Positions 49,825-63,174 of a DNA stretch of 64,000 bases are shown here, piece after piece. A program made the translations under genes and the position numbers. The notes under the pieces were generated by a model. It was not told the DNA's origin and did not search any database. It saw only the letters and a list, made by a program, of their open reading frames with translations. Source of the DNA: Zonotrichia leucophrys gambelii (Eukaryota; Chordata; Aves; Passeriformes; Passerellidae); NCBI RefSeq assembly GCF_028769735.1, contig NC_088171.1, positions 94,286,912-94,350,911 of the forward strand, in the 5' to 3' direction. Each line of letters begins with the position of its first letter. The stretch's first letter is position 1.

Positions 49825-52767
49825 TGCCTCTGGAGAGAGTGAAGGACCCATCACCCCTACTGTACAAGAATATTGTTTAAATTAAAGAACTCATGTGAAA
49901 TGAAGCAAATGATGGAATAAACATTGCAGATGCAGTTGAAGATACATGCCAACTTGTATGAATTAGAAATGAATGTTAATATTCCTTAGATCAAGAAATT
50001 ACCAGCTTGCATCCAATCTCCTTTAAGTTCTTAATTCTAAAAATGCAATTTTTAGCTTGTCAAAAACTCAGACTGCAGTTGTACTGAGTCATCCAAGATA
50101 CCTCACCCTTCTTCCTTGCTTTAGTTCTTCCTCCTTCCCCGGACTGACCCCCATAAAAACCTAACGAGGAAGGAAGCATGGACCAATTGATGTGACATCT
50201 TTGTGACAGTCATGGTCCATAGCTCTTTCATTTATGCAAATCCAGTCAGGTATTCTGATGTGTCAGCTGTATGTAACGTGAACACTTAGCTAAAACCACA
50301 ATCTTATTTTGCTCTGATGATTGTCCTGCCGCTGCTACACCGGTCTGTGACACCATGAGCTGCTCTTTCCGGTGTCCTGGCTGAGGAGGATAGATGCTGA
50401 ATGATAATTTTTTAGCTGAAGGGTGTTTGAGTGTAAAGTTACTATTTTAGGTTGAATTTCATAATTATGAAATAAGTTGAGAAGGAACTTTTGATCATTT
50501 TCTTCAGAAACATTTATTAATTTTTTTCTGAGCTGCAACTCTCAGTAAAGTCAAAAGCATTTCCTTTCTGCCTCTAAGGACAACATTTTGTCCACAGATT
50601 GTAACTTAAATGTATTTTTATCTGAAGTACTACATTTCAAAGGCTGGTAAAAGATTTATTGTGATGTATTAAACCATCTGTTTCCAAGGGCTGTGCTTCG
50701 CATTCCAGCATTAGACAATGCTTGAGGTGCTGTGTTTTTGATTCTCAAAGCTCCTTTGCCATTTTAACTTATTTGTAGGTAACAGAGTGTTTTCACTGAC
50801 TGGTAAAGCAGTTGTCCTTGAGCAGTCAAATCCTGAGCAGTCTACAGGGGAGGTCATCTGCAGGAGTACTTGCAACTTTTTTCTATTGATTTTTTTTTTC
50901 TTTCCTGTACAGACTCCTAATAAACTTAGGAATCAATAAAAAATTAAATGCAAAATAGCAGGTTTTCCAAAATGCACCAGTGAATGAAGAAACTACTTTT
51001 ACAGAGGGATGTATAAGATATTAACTTCTTTTTATATAGCTAGCTACAAGGTGGAATATATTTTAATCTATTTCAATAAAACATAGGGGTCAAAATGGTA
51101 CAGGTCCATGGGTGATCAAAGTTCAAATGGTGTGAACTCTTCTTTTATCTGCAGAAAAAACAGCAGTTGTCAGGGAGGTTTTCTTTCTCTGTAAGCATTG
51201 CACTCAAACTCAGAGAGCTTTTGGAGGTTGTTCAGTGCTGGCACTCTTTTGTTATGATTGGAAGAAAATAAAATTTGGAGAGGTAACAGTTTATTTGCCA
51301 AAAAAGGCAGGCTTGGATCTACCAAACCTATTCACAAAATTTGGGAAAAGTGAATATGACAGACACAGATGAAAAAACAGACACAATTTTGCTGCCTGGG
51401 AAATGTTTTCTTTTTGCTACTTTTTTAATATTGTCCAGTCCAACACGGCTTTTCATGCACAATAGTGACTTGGGAGCAGATAAGCATATATTGGCTGCAT
51501 GATTGGTAAGTGAAGTGCAGTAAAATAATAAAAAAGGACCAACACCACCTCCAACCAATCTTCCAAAATCCTGCTGTTTTAAAGTAGCTTGAATTCCACA
51601 AATTGCATTATATTCAGTTCCTTTTCCTAGTCAATGTTTTTGTCTTTCAATGTCCTGACAATCCCAAATTTCAAAAAACTGTTTGTTCTCTTGATGTAAA
51701 TAAAGCAATTATCCTTCCAGGCTAGTTTCTTGCTTTATGAGAGGATAGATTATATCACATTAAAAGGGAAAGTCTAAGAGGTTTCTCTTTTCTCCTTAAT
51801 CTCTCTCTGTGTTTTCATAGGAAGAAAACACTAGCCAGGGCTGTCTCAGGCATGAGTAAGAGATCCTAGGAGCATCTCCAAGGATTCACATGGTATTTCC
51901 TGGCAAATATGTTGCCTATGTGGCTGAATTGTGCTGCTCTGCTTGTGCTGCTGAGGAATTGCTGTCCTCTGATACAGTTTTTGAACTCAAAAAATTCAGG
52001 AAGCCTACAAAAATAATATGTTTTGGGTATTACCATGACTACCAACTAAAGGTAATGGAGAAAATACCTTGTTTGCCTAATCTGTAGTTGCAAGCAAAAC
52101 AAATATACAGGCAATTATTACAGAATTCTCAGAAAGTGGACTTCAAGCATACAATCAAAGCAAATTCAGAGCAACTCATAGGCAAATATTAAAAGCTTGA
52201 GCTCTTTGGTTTTATTTTTTTCATTCTGAATTGGGTGTTGTTTCACTAATCTTCTTAGAAACATGGACTTATTATTAAAGTGGCTGTCTAGGTTCTTAGT
52301 AAAATCAGGTATAATTTCTTTCATTACTGCAAGTTAAGATTTCTGCTTTCAGTAGTACTGCAGACAGCAGTGAATCAAGATTATGTCATATGAGTCCTAA
52401 GGCTGGTTTTGCAGAATAAAATATTTCATTTAGAAGCTCTGGTTTAAAATGTAGCACTTTGAGTGATGGAAACCTGTACTATAGAGCCTTGGTATAATAT
52501 CTTGGTATACTGTACTTTGGGGAATGAACAAAAGCCCTGAGTGCTGACACAACCCTTGAACAGATGATCTTATATTTATGGCATGGTATCTCATTTTGAA
52601 TATAATTTATCCAGCAAAACATTCCAAAAAAGGTGCTGATATCTTGCCTTCTGAAGGCTGGTTTTTGGAAGAGGTCTGTCAGCTTACCTTTCTGCTTCAA
52701 GTGGGTTCTCAGTATGTGATTTTTGCTCAGTTACCTACCTAAACAACTCTTTTCAGTATCCTTCTCC

Positions 52768-52782
52768 TTTTTTTTTTTTTTT
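52768..52782. repeat. Poly-T run
   Basis: Fifteen T residues following CTTCTCC. Confidence 0.8.
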
Positions 52783-55700
52783 AATAATGCATATTATTAA
52801 AAAGAAAAATTATTTTCTCTTGAGTGGCTGTTATTCAAAACATATGTTATTGTGGTTCTGGAGAGAGTCGATATAATAGCTATTTTGGTAATCCCTTTAT
52901 ACTACTTTGTATATGGAATTCACAACTGTTGTACCCTTGCAAAAAATCCCTAGTTGCTTTACTGTCTTCTTTTTTTTCCCCCTAAACACTAGATTTAGAA
53001 ATCTTGCCTCTGTTTGCCCTAGACTTCCCAAAATAGAGCCCCCTCCAGGAGAAATTCTCATGCCTCATGCCTGGGGAACTTTTGGTTTACAGACTGTAAA
53101 TCTTGCCTGTGGTCCAGGAGAGGGAGGAGACAAAGAAAGTTTTCAGACTTGAAAATGTATAGAAAGAGAGATAAACTAAAGAGGGAAGACAGAAATATAC
53201 TGAATGCTACGGTGAAGTTCTGAAAACTCCCTGCTAAATGAAGCAATTCTCAAAACATTTATGGTTGATTTTAGGAACCAGGGATTTGTCAAGTGTTATG
53301 AAGCAGCAAGCAGCCAGCATTAGACAGAAAATATCCTTAGACAAAACTACTGATGCCAGCCAAAAATCTGGGCAGAAGTTATTCTTAATGTTATTTCTTT
53401 TTCCTAGTGATTTGTGTGTAGACTTGCAAGTTTCTTCTTATACACTGGAGGAAATAAAGCTTTTGAATTTGTACCCAGAATGGTCCTTTGCTGAAGTATA
53501 TAAATGTTTTTCCGATTTGCAGCTATACCAAAATCATTTGAGAAAATCTCTGTGCCATTGGCAATGCTACTGGGTGAAAGGTGTTATGCACCTTGGGGAG
53601 ATATTTCGCCTGTGCAGGACCTTCCCCAGAATGTGTCATGGTCTGCAATTGGATCCCTGGGAAACAGCATCTTCTGAGAATTTTGTAGGCTAAACTTCCC
53701 TTGTGCCTGTTTGGCCATTTATTGAACATTATAGGGGCTGCTTCAGCTTGTTTTAGAAAAGGTTTTGGTGCTGAAGCTTGCAGACAAAGAAAAAACACCT
53801 TATTAAAAAGGCTTCCTGTGGCACATACTTAGCCTGAATTTTAAACTTCTCTGCCTAATTCAAGCAATATAGGTGAAGGAAAGAAAATGTAAGAGAGGCA
53901 AGGTTTAAATCTCTATGGAGTGAACAAGTTCAGTTCCCATCTTCTACTCATATCAAAACAGTAAAGGTATGTCACTTTGGAAAAATCCCATCCTTTTGCC
54001 TCTTGCTGCTTTTGCATTGAAAACCATGTTTGTAATGCATTAAAAAAAATACCCTGAACTGATTCATTTGGAAGAGATCCAAACAGTACATTTTTCTTCA
54101 TTCATGGAACCTTTGTCTTCATTCTTCTCTGAAACAAAATTTTGGCAAAACCCCATGTAAGTTTTCAAAGCATCTTACTTTAGACATTTTAAATTTTCCT
54201 TTGAAAAATTATTCCATCAAAAGTTTTTCCAGCCAGTTGTACTGGCAATGCTCTTCATTTTCTTTTGACTGCTTGGTCTCCATATGCATGTCCAGGAAAA
54301 TAGCTACACTAATAAAAAAAAAAAAATTGTTAGTATTAATAATATTGAAGTAATAGTTGCATAATTTCACCTAATATATTAAGGGGGGATGTACAGAATT
54401 TGCTGTGGTAATGCTGTAGTAATAATAATATACATGTATTATTTCTATTGTTCAGAAATGAAAAAAGCAGAGTAGAAATCTCACGTGACTCTCCTAAGAG
54501 CCCACTGCAGGGTGGGAGAGCCTTGTTCCACATTCTTGTGGTGTGTTCTCTGCTATGTCTGTGTTCCCATGATAGAAAATAATTCTGGTTGTCACTGATA
54601 ACAACAGCATGGAGTTATGGGCAAGGTGGAGAAAAATAGTTTTGAGTCTTGGTGGGATCTTGGGTGACACACTAGACCTTGGGTAGATGCAGTGTATCTC
54701 ATTAAGGTGATTTAATGTCCCAGTTAAAAAAAAAAAATATAATTTGCAGACTCTATGTTAGACTTACCAAAATTGGAGAGACACAAGGTTACTTTTTATG
54801 CAGTAGAATTGTGAAACTGAGCAAAAATGAGAAGTACCTTAATTAGAATTAAAAGTCTTTACATTTTGCATCTATTGAGAAAATACTTAAAAGAGGATTG
54901 TGTTGGCATTTTGAAATAAGCAGAATTTGATTTACTTACAAGCTTAAGTATGAAAAACAAAATATACTTTAGAATTAGCTAGTAAAACTCCAAGGTGTGT
55001 TCATGCAGAAGATACTGAAATACACCTTTAACCTTTTCAGTCTGGAACATGTTAATCAACTTTTGATATTGTTTTTCCTTTCTGAGTATTCTTAAAATAG
55101 AGCAAGAAAGGTCTAAGCTGCATATTCAAGTTGACAGTGATAAAACATTTATTTCCTTCCTTTCATGACACTATATAATAGACAGTTAAAAGATGGATTT
55201 TATATTTTATGGAGCTTAATTTCTTCTGAAATATGAAACAATATAAAATTATGTCTCAACTTTGTCATATAAGAAGCTCTGAAATATCATTTTCTTATTT
55301 CTGGATTTTTTTTTCTTAGGAAGCATATGAACCTTTATGTTTCAGTCTTAGTTGAACCTCTAGCAATTTTTCTACAAATACCTATGCTTGTAATAACCAT
55401 TTTTATTGTAGCCAAAATTGTTGTTATTATAAAGTAGAAATATAAAGCACATGGGTGAATATATGGTTGAATTATTTTAATTAGAAATTCTTAGTTTATT
55501 GAAAGATTATTGTCTTTTAGATTTCAGATTTTATCAAGGGAGATTAAAAAACCAAACATTCTCTTTAAAGCCTAAAGGAATTTATATACAATTTTGGCAA
55601 AAAACTATGTATTTTGATTTGCAAATCAGACTTTGTGACAGTTGTGGGGACATTGTTTCTTGTCTCCATTCTCTTTCAGGAACAGGCTTTCCAGATACTC

Positions 55701-55920
55701 AGTGTTTATCACCTGGGTGCTGAAACCGTGCAAGCTATGCTTTCAGCACACTGCCTTTGCATTGTCCTAGAGGAAAGGTTGAAATGACTTTCAAGGAGTG
55801 AAAGCTGCCTGCAAAATGGGCCAACAGAAGAGAATGAGAGTATACAATGTCTGACTTATATATATACTTTTTTTAAATTTTATTTTTTTGCAGCATAATT
55901 TTATTTCCACATCAGCATGT

Positions 55921-55954
55921 GGAATGTTTTGAATTTTGGAATGTTTTGAGTTTT
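55921..55954. repeat. Two-copy 17-bp tandem repeat
   Basis: GGAATGTTTTGAATTTT (55921-55937) is followed by GGAATGTTTTGAGTTTT (55938-55954), differing at one base. This is a recent small duplication. Confidence 0.9.
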
Positions 55955-56748
55955 GGAAGAAAATTTTTATTGTTTCAATTGCTACTAAAGGGTAACTAAT
56001 TTTCCTGAAAAATTCTAATTGGACCAACACTTTTTAATGAGTTATATTCAGGACTTAAGCCTTTTGTTGTTAACTCCTGAAGAGGCCTTTAGACAGCATC
56101 CAACTTTGTAGACTATTTCAGCTATCAAGGTCAAGCTCTAGAGTTTACAACTGAGTTTCTTAATGTCCTGAGGTTCCAACTGAACTGATTCAATATAACA
56201 TGCATACCTTCCCTATTTAGTCTGAGAACTGGGTTTAATATATGGAAACATACCCACAGGATTACAGAAAACCTTCACCATAGATGGCATCTCCACACTG
56301 ACTTCCCCCCACCACATTTGTTGTATCCACTTCAGAGAGCATCTTATCAAGAAGCTGAAATATCATGAGAAAAGATCTTTTTTTCCTGAAGAACTTTGCA
56401 AACCTTTGGTGACTGATGCACCCTTAATGACAAGAAAAATGTTCTTACTTATAACCAATGTATAGTTAGAAAACAACCACATGCAGATTTAATTACTTTT
56501 TCCCTTTTTGGGCTGTGTTGAAGGTATGGCAGTCTCATAGTAATGTATGGGAAATTGATTAATTTGTGTCTTCTTGGTCTTTTGAGTGGGGGAAGAATGG
56601 AAAAAAAAAAGAGTCTGTAGGATTTTCCAGGAAAAATCAGGTTTAAGGAAGCCTGGTAAGAATCAATGACTCAAACAGCACTACACATTGGAACAGAGCC
56701 GTGGCACAACCTACAGTGACTGAGTCATCTCCAGAATGATCTTTGCAT

Positions 56749-56779
56749 GATATATATATATATATATTTTTTTTTTTTT
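56749..56779. repeat. (TA)n followed by poly-T
   Basis: Nine or so TA units run directly into about twelve T residues. Confidence 0.9.
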
Positions 56780-59700
56780 AATGTGAGCCCTCTTCATGAC
56801 ATTTGGAGAATTATAAATCAGATCTGACTAACAACCTTGAATAAGCTGCCAGTTGAGACAAATCCAAAAAACAGAGCCTCAAGATTTTAATCTCAACCAG
56901 TTTGTGCAACACTATGCAATGCAGATGAAGGAATTGATCATAAAGAAACGATTGTGTAATCAGGAAGGATTTTTACCCCTATTTGTCCTGCAGCTTATTT
57001 TAGAACTGAGTTTTAGTCAGTCATTAAATTGATCAATCTATTATGCTACTCTCTGTCTCAGTTGCCTGATATTAGCTGTTCTGTCTACTTCACTTGCAGC
57101 TTGTTTTTCTCTAATCACAATTTTAACTGATTGATTTAGCTGTATGTTTGTTGAAGGTTTCTAATGGTAACATCCCTCAATATCCAAAACAGAGGGGAGT
57201 AGAAAATAACTTTGTAAGTCTCTTTTGGTGTGTGCATGCATCATGGAGATATATCTCACTTTCTTAATAAACAGATTTCTGAAATACTTAAAATAAAATC
57301 TGAAAACTCTGCATGCCCTTCTGAAAGGTCCTTTTCTATGCAGACTGAAGTAATGTTGTCTTTGATTTTCTTGTTTCTTTTTTTTGGCATAAGGTTGCCT
57401 TCATACACAAATGTCATGGCTGGATTTTTTTTTTTCCCTAAGAGTATAAAAACTCATCATCTTCTTCAGTGCATCCATTAAAAACGCCCAAATTCAGTCC
57501 ACTTGTTCCCAATTTTTCAGCATAGCTAGGTTCTGAAAACTTTCAGTTCATATTATGGGTTTTTGAGATAAAAAAATCAGATGACAGAATTGAAATTACT
57601 TTCATGATTGTCTCAGGAATTTTGGCTTAGTTTGCATATCACCATTTGATGCTTCCCAGATTTCAGATGGAAATGTTAAGAACTATCTCTTCTTAGTATC
57701 TCTAATCTATTCCCCACGAGGCTTTTCTGTGAAGGATCTTCAATGCTTTCCTTCTCCAAAAGTTCCTAGGCAAAGCTGTGCTTTACCATGGCACAGGTGC
57801 TTGCACACCTCAAGAGAAGAGCAGATGCTTTGGTGGCAAATATGCAAATCATGTCACTTTATATGTCCTCTTTTATCCATAGAAGATGAAGGAATGAAAA
57901 GGATCAGATTCTTCAATATTTCACTAGAGAGACTGATTCCAAGAAACTAGAGACAGAAGATAAATGAATTACATTGTTTGTTTATAAACAGTCCCAAAAT
58001 CCAATTCTTTTGATCCTTCAGAATTTGGCTCTACTATAAAAAAATGCAAATCAATGCATCTTGAATTCTGAAGTCAAATTCATAATTAAATTTTGCTAGA
58101 TTCTGTATTCTCTTAGAGTGAAATTCAAAGGAAAAAAATTATCAAAGCACATGAACCCTGGGAAGCAAATTTAATGGAGACTATGGTTATTTAAGAAAGC
58201 ATAACGATCCCTCAGTTGAACAGAGCATCTCCCTTTCTGTAGATTTTGCCATCATGCACATATTCTGAAGATGTAAAGCTGCATTTTCTTTTGCTTCTGT
58301 GTTATTTTTGGATGCAGTTTGTGGTATCACTTCCTGCCATTCTTTTTTTTTTTTTGTTGTTGTTGTTACATTGCAAAAGCGAACAGAATAATACTGACCA
58401 AACAAGAGTTTACTGCAAAGTTTCCATGTGAAAATTTTTTTAAGTATACATTTATAATTTATCTAGCAGAATTACACCTTGAGAAATCATCTCTTTACAT
58501 AGAAAATTTTATAACAATTTCTAAGGATATGTCCTCTGAGACAAAAATTAATGTGAAAAAAGCCCCTCATCCTGTGCAATCCTGGCCTCTCCTGGTGGTT
58601 ATTTTCACCCTTACTATGTGAAATTGCCCTTGGAATGAAAACAGAAAAATGCAGTAGAGAAAATGATGTAGTTCTGAACCCTGGTATAATTTACATTAGC
58701 ACTTACAATAGGCAGAGTGAAACTGTTAAGTATGGACCTATTTACTGTATTTTCTTTAGACATTCCTGCCTCAGAAACATTTTTTAAATGAGAATTTTAT
58801 TCCCACGGATGCTTATTTTCAATTATTTTAAAACAATACATTAAAAAGCTTTGTAATTGAGAAAATACTAAGTTGACTGAATTTTCACATTTGATTACTG
58901 ACCACTGCTGAGAAGCCAAGTTTCCTCCATTTGCCGTAAGTAGATGAAAACATGGCACCTGGGACTTTGGCTCTTTGACCCAACAAATAACTTGTATTCA
59001 TTCTGAGATAAAATGTTCCCTTTAGTCCTCATCTAATTACTAAATAGATTCAGTAGCCTAAAATCTTCAATCAAAACCTAACCCTAAGCCTTCATATAAT
59101 TTTTCCTTCCATTAATATCCTGCCCAAACAGGAGCTATTTGTTAGCAATATCTCTCTGGTTTAATTTGTTATATTAACTTGAATAAAAGTAGGGTATAGA
59201 CCCTGTCCTATGCAAATTGAATATCTACCTTCCTCCTAGTGCTCTTGTGGCTGCCTGCTAATACTTGTAAGCAACACATCAGTACTTTGCTTAGCACTGC
59301 ATCTGCAGCTGTATCAGCTGTATGTGCTGTCTTAGCGCGGATGAAATAAATTGCAGTCTTCCAGCATTTCTTTGCATTTAATTAGAGATTTTTTGGGAGT
59401 TCCTGTTGATTTAAAAATGTGAATTTAGGGCATTGGTATATGATGACCAGCTTAAGGCTGTTCATGATCTTACCGATTTCTCTCTTACTTTATAGGTAGA
59501 CTGAGTTATCTCAAGCTTGTAAATTTCCTTGCCCATTCTTGGTGTGTACTTGTAATATAAGTTTTGTGGGCAGTTAATACATGAGATATGTTGAAATTTA
59601 GTGCAAGAGTTTTGGGTAATTCCCATGGTACTGTGCTGTATGTGTCACCACTCTAGCAAAAAATTAATCATCATTTTTCTCAATTACCAGTAAATAATTT

Positions 59701-60829
59701 GCATAACATAGCTGCTGTCTTTTTTTCCTTTCTTCTCGGTATTTCTGGAAAATATTGTCTATGTGAGACTATCAGACAAGTATAGTTTTTTCTTTTTTAT
59801 CCCTCTGTTTCTTGTACAGGAACAAGAACCTTGTATTTAAGTTAGGATCATAAAAATAAGAAGTCCAATCAGAAGATTGTATTTTAATCCAAAAATCCAT
59901 AAAGAAATTTTATCTCTTAGGAGAAAGAAGCCTTTAATTTTAAAGTTAAAATTATAACAGAAGATTTACAGTTAGAAATAATAGATTTTTATATTAAAGC
60001 TAAGCTGAGAAATGATTGAAAGCTAGAGTGCTTAAAGCTTCTTAGACCTCTCTCTGCCATCTATCTTCACCCTAACATGGTTATGAAATGTGAATACCTA
60101 AGATTTCTTAGCTCTTATATCTAAGCAAAAATACTGGGAAAAGAATGTCTAGAACCCCAGCTGCCAAAGCCCAGTGCTCTTTGCAGCCAGGCATCAGTCT
60201 GGAGTACAGCTTTAGTGGTCTTGATGGGTGAATTCCATATGGGAAGACATGTGTGTTGCTGTTGCTTGATTGATCAACCTTTGGCACCACTGGTCTCCTG
60301 GGTGTGGCTGATTCTCTCTCAGGACCTGGCTGGGCTGGACGCACAGCTCTGAGCTGGCCCTGCCTGTTACTCTGGGACGGATGACAAAGACTCTCCCTTG
60401 TGGGCTATGCAGTTTTCAAACCTCTATGTTTTCCGACATCTTTGTGGGATCCATCATTGGGAGCACACATGCACAGCTATCTCTCTGCTTTTGCAGAGGC
60501 AGTCAGTATTATTGCCCAGATGTCCCAGTGCCTGTGAGAAATAATTACATGGTTGAAAAGAATCAGGGTGCAGCTTTTTGTCAATAAGACCACGTGAGGA
60601 TGGCAGGGAAAGGCAATATTTCAAGAGGTCTACTTTTGTTCAGGGCTCTTCCCCATGGGTTGTCAGTGTGATGCACAGACCCAAGTTTCAGCTGGGTGTG
60701 CCGTCAGTCATGAGGGCATGGTGGCAACCATGTAGTACCACGGAGGTGGCAATGTTGAGGAAGGTCTTCTTTTGGGGTTAGCAAGAAGCATGTGCTCAAT
60801 TGCCTCCAGTGAATGACTAATTTCAGTGG

Positions 60830-60856
60830 TCTGTTTGTCTGTTTGTCTGTTTGTCT
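60830..60856. repeat. (TCTGTTTG)n microsatellite
   Basis: Three full TCTGTTTG units plus a partial one, without mismatch. Confidence 0.9.
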
Positions 60857-60859
60857 CCA

Positions 60860-62375
60860 GCTTACAGCAGCTCATTTTGTCTTGTGCCATGTATGAACAG
60901 CACATGGGAAATTGATTAATATGTTGAGATCTATCTCAACAAAGGAGGCCCAGGTAAAAATGTCACAAAAGTGTTACACTCACATTTTTGGCTTTTCATT
61001 TTGGACTTCGTTATTCCAAACCAACCTGCTATTTGCAGCATTTGAAAGACAGTCCTGTGCCCACTGTGGCGAGGGTTCTGTGGATGACTAGCCTTATGAG
61101 GATGTATCTTGGGGATGGACTTGGATTCTTTTCCACAGAAAACTTTCATTGCCAAAGACTGAAACTCCTCAGAAAGGAGCTTCGTCCCTGTCTCACAGAC
61201 TTTAAGACTAAAGTAAGATATTTGAAGTAGTTTTGCCGCTCTACAAGTAGCAGAAAAAAATTTTACAATTGTCACAAACAAGAAATGGCATGAACAGCAT
61301 CAAGAACTTCTTGAAAAAAGGAGGTCTTTTCTTCAGACCAAAATATGAATTTGAAACTTGATTCTGTGATGGTAATAATATGCTATAAAATCCAAGATGT
61401 GAATCATTAAAAACCACAATTAACGATGATGCAGTCCTCAAAAAGGAGAGATACAACAATAGTAATTTTGAATAATAGTTTTAAAATGACAAAAATCAAT
61501 GAATACTAATATGTGTAGTAAAAAAACCTCAACTGAATTAGCTGACAAAAAGTGAACAAACGGCATCACGCCATGGCTACAGAAAAGCTTTTGTATAAAG
61601 TAAACCAGCAAGAATACAAATGAGAAACTGCCAGTATGTTTTGTGTAAAGAATAAGATGAAGTATCCCGAACTGTGTCAATTATTAAAATTAAAGGCTCA
61701 AACTTTGACATATGATCTTGAAATCATAAATTGCACTTTCAAAGAGCAGTGTCAGACACTCTAATCTTCCAAGTCGCTTTAAACAGGAGATAAAATTTGT
61801 AAACAAGAGCACTTTGTTGAAACTTTCAACAGATCAAAGTGTAACCTTAGACTTAATAAGAAATAATAAATGCTGTTAAAGTCTAACAGTGGGGAAAGAT
61901 GCGTGCTTAGATGAGCTGCCAGTAAACACTTAGTGAGAAATGATAGATACACGACTGAACTGTTACTGTAACTGAACATTTGAATCAAAAAGGCTATTAT
62001 TGCACAAATCAACAATCCCAATGAACTGGTTTTCCTACCTATCTGCATCACTGAATATTGGTCTTAAATGCTGGACAAAATTTGGTTATGAGTGCTGAAA
62101 TACACTGCCTGCATGCAGAGGGCACATACAGGCACTCAAATATCTGAGACATTTCCCCAGCTCATTGCAAATGATTTCCACATAGGTCAGCCTGGTTTAT
62201 TTCCATTGTGGTTCACTGGGGATGATTCAGGTGTTTTGTGTTTTCAAACCAAGCAAAATCTTGGATAATATAGATTTGTCCACTCGACTGACTGGGTAAC
62301 TCTTTGGACTCATTAAAATGAAAATATTTGGTGACTATTCCTGACAAAAACCAACATGGAAATGAAACAAAAAAC
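60860..62375. other. Non-coding DNA upstream of the L1-clade remnant
   Basis: AT-rich. This is where the upstream part of an L1-type second open reading frame would lie. I could find only a faint piece near 62148-62165 (FPQLI, compare the 'P-x-L-I-x-x-D-Q' region of L1 reverse transcriptases) and nothing identifiable as endonuclease, so the element is probably truncated or too decayed to read here. Confidence 0.4.
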
Positions 62376-62379
62376 CCCT

Positions 62380-63170
62380 CCAAACCCTCACACTCCTCAC
62401 TTTGGAAAGACCTTCATAAAAATTGGATTAAAAATATTCTGTAATATCCTGACCAGGTCTGTACATACTAGCAATTTAAACTCGCCCTTTTTAAAATGAC
62501 ACCAGGGAGCTAGACGAGGCTGTCCATTATCCTCTTTTCTTTTTGCAATTGTAATGGAACATTTAGCCTCATTTTTTTCAGCAACAAAGAATTGCTTCAA
62601 GGAATGAAAATTGGAAACTCCATAAATTTCAGTTCATTGTATGCAGATGACATATTGATTTGCTCCTGTAATCCTGGTCATAATCTGCCCATAATCCTGC
62701 AAACAGTGGACTGGTTTTACATTACCCCTGCCTTCTTTGTAGCTACAGTGATCAAGCCTGTTTTCTTAAAATGAATGTGCTGCTGCAGAACCTAGTCAAC
62801 AAAGTATGACCTGATGAGACAGGATAATGCTAGATACCTTGAGATAATTATATGTGAAGCTACCATCAACAGAAAACTAAAACCCTCTCTTCCCTGAGTG
62901 GAGTGGGAATGGCTCTATGTATGTCCTTAATTTTCTTCAAACTTCATTTAGAACTATAAAACCAATGAATATTATAGATCTCTCTCTCTTACTAGGCATT
63001 TCTAGTTTGAACAAGTGAGAGATTTGAAGTCTGTTCCTTAAGTGTTGTAATCATTGGTTAGCTTGTAAAAGGTGGGTCAACTTCAAAACATTTTGAGGTA
63101 TCTCATATTAAAATTTCAGTTCATTATGCTTTGGATGGCTGTTGCTGCAGAACTGAGATACTATTGCTGT
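62380..63170 (+). pseudogene. Decayed L1-clade LINE reverse transcriptase
   Basis: Motifs of an L1-clade (L1/Tx1-like) reverse transcriptase appear in order. HFGKTFIKIG is at about 62398-62427. RRGCPLSSFLFAIVMEHLAS begins at 62512 (compare the L1 block R-Q-G-C-P-L-S-P-L-L-F). MKIGNSINFSSLYADDILI has the catalytic YADD at 62640-62651. RYLEIII begins at 62832 (compare 'YLGI'). LKFQFIMLW-AVAAELRYY lies at 63108-63170 (compare 'LP-F-LYY-A'). The first two are in one frame. The last three share a second frame, 190 and about 275 bases apart, close to the spacing in intact L1 proteins. Stops interrupt the frame and a frameshift lies near 62590-62610, so it is dead. The R-G-C-P-L-S signature excludes CR1, whose equivalent is G-x-P-Q-G-S-x-L-G-P. 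Endonuclease and 3' UTR were not found. Confidence 0.75.
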
Positions 63171-63174
63171 AGTA

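Larger units (their letters stand above)
49900..60825. other. Non-coding DNA
   Basis: AT-rich unique DNA with homopolymers at 52768-52782, near 54315, near 54726 and near 58345, and a TA/T tract at 56749-56779. The longest frame (53238-53693 plus, 151 codons) shows no domain I recognise and is overlapped by a 91-codon antisense frame. I do not call it a gene. Confidence 0.5.

Noticed and set aside
53238..53693. 151-codon plus-strand open frame
   Set aside because: No motif, no splice or promoter context that I can support, and an overlapping antisense frame. It is kept only as a remark.
60931..61281. 116-codon minus-strand frame near the L1-clade remnant
   Set aside because: No similarity to LINE proteins that I recognise, and opposite orientation to the remnant.
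62763..62795. A KMNVL-like peptide resembling a later L1 motif
   Set aside because: It lies upstream of the RYLEI motif, whereas in L1 the corresponding motif lies downstream, so the match is probably chance.
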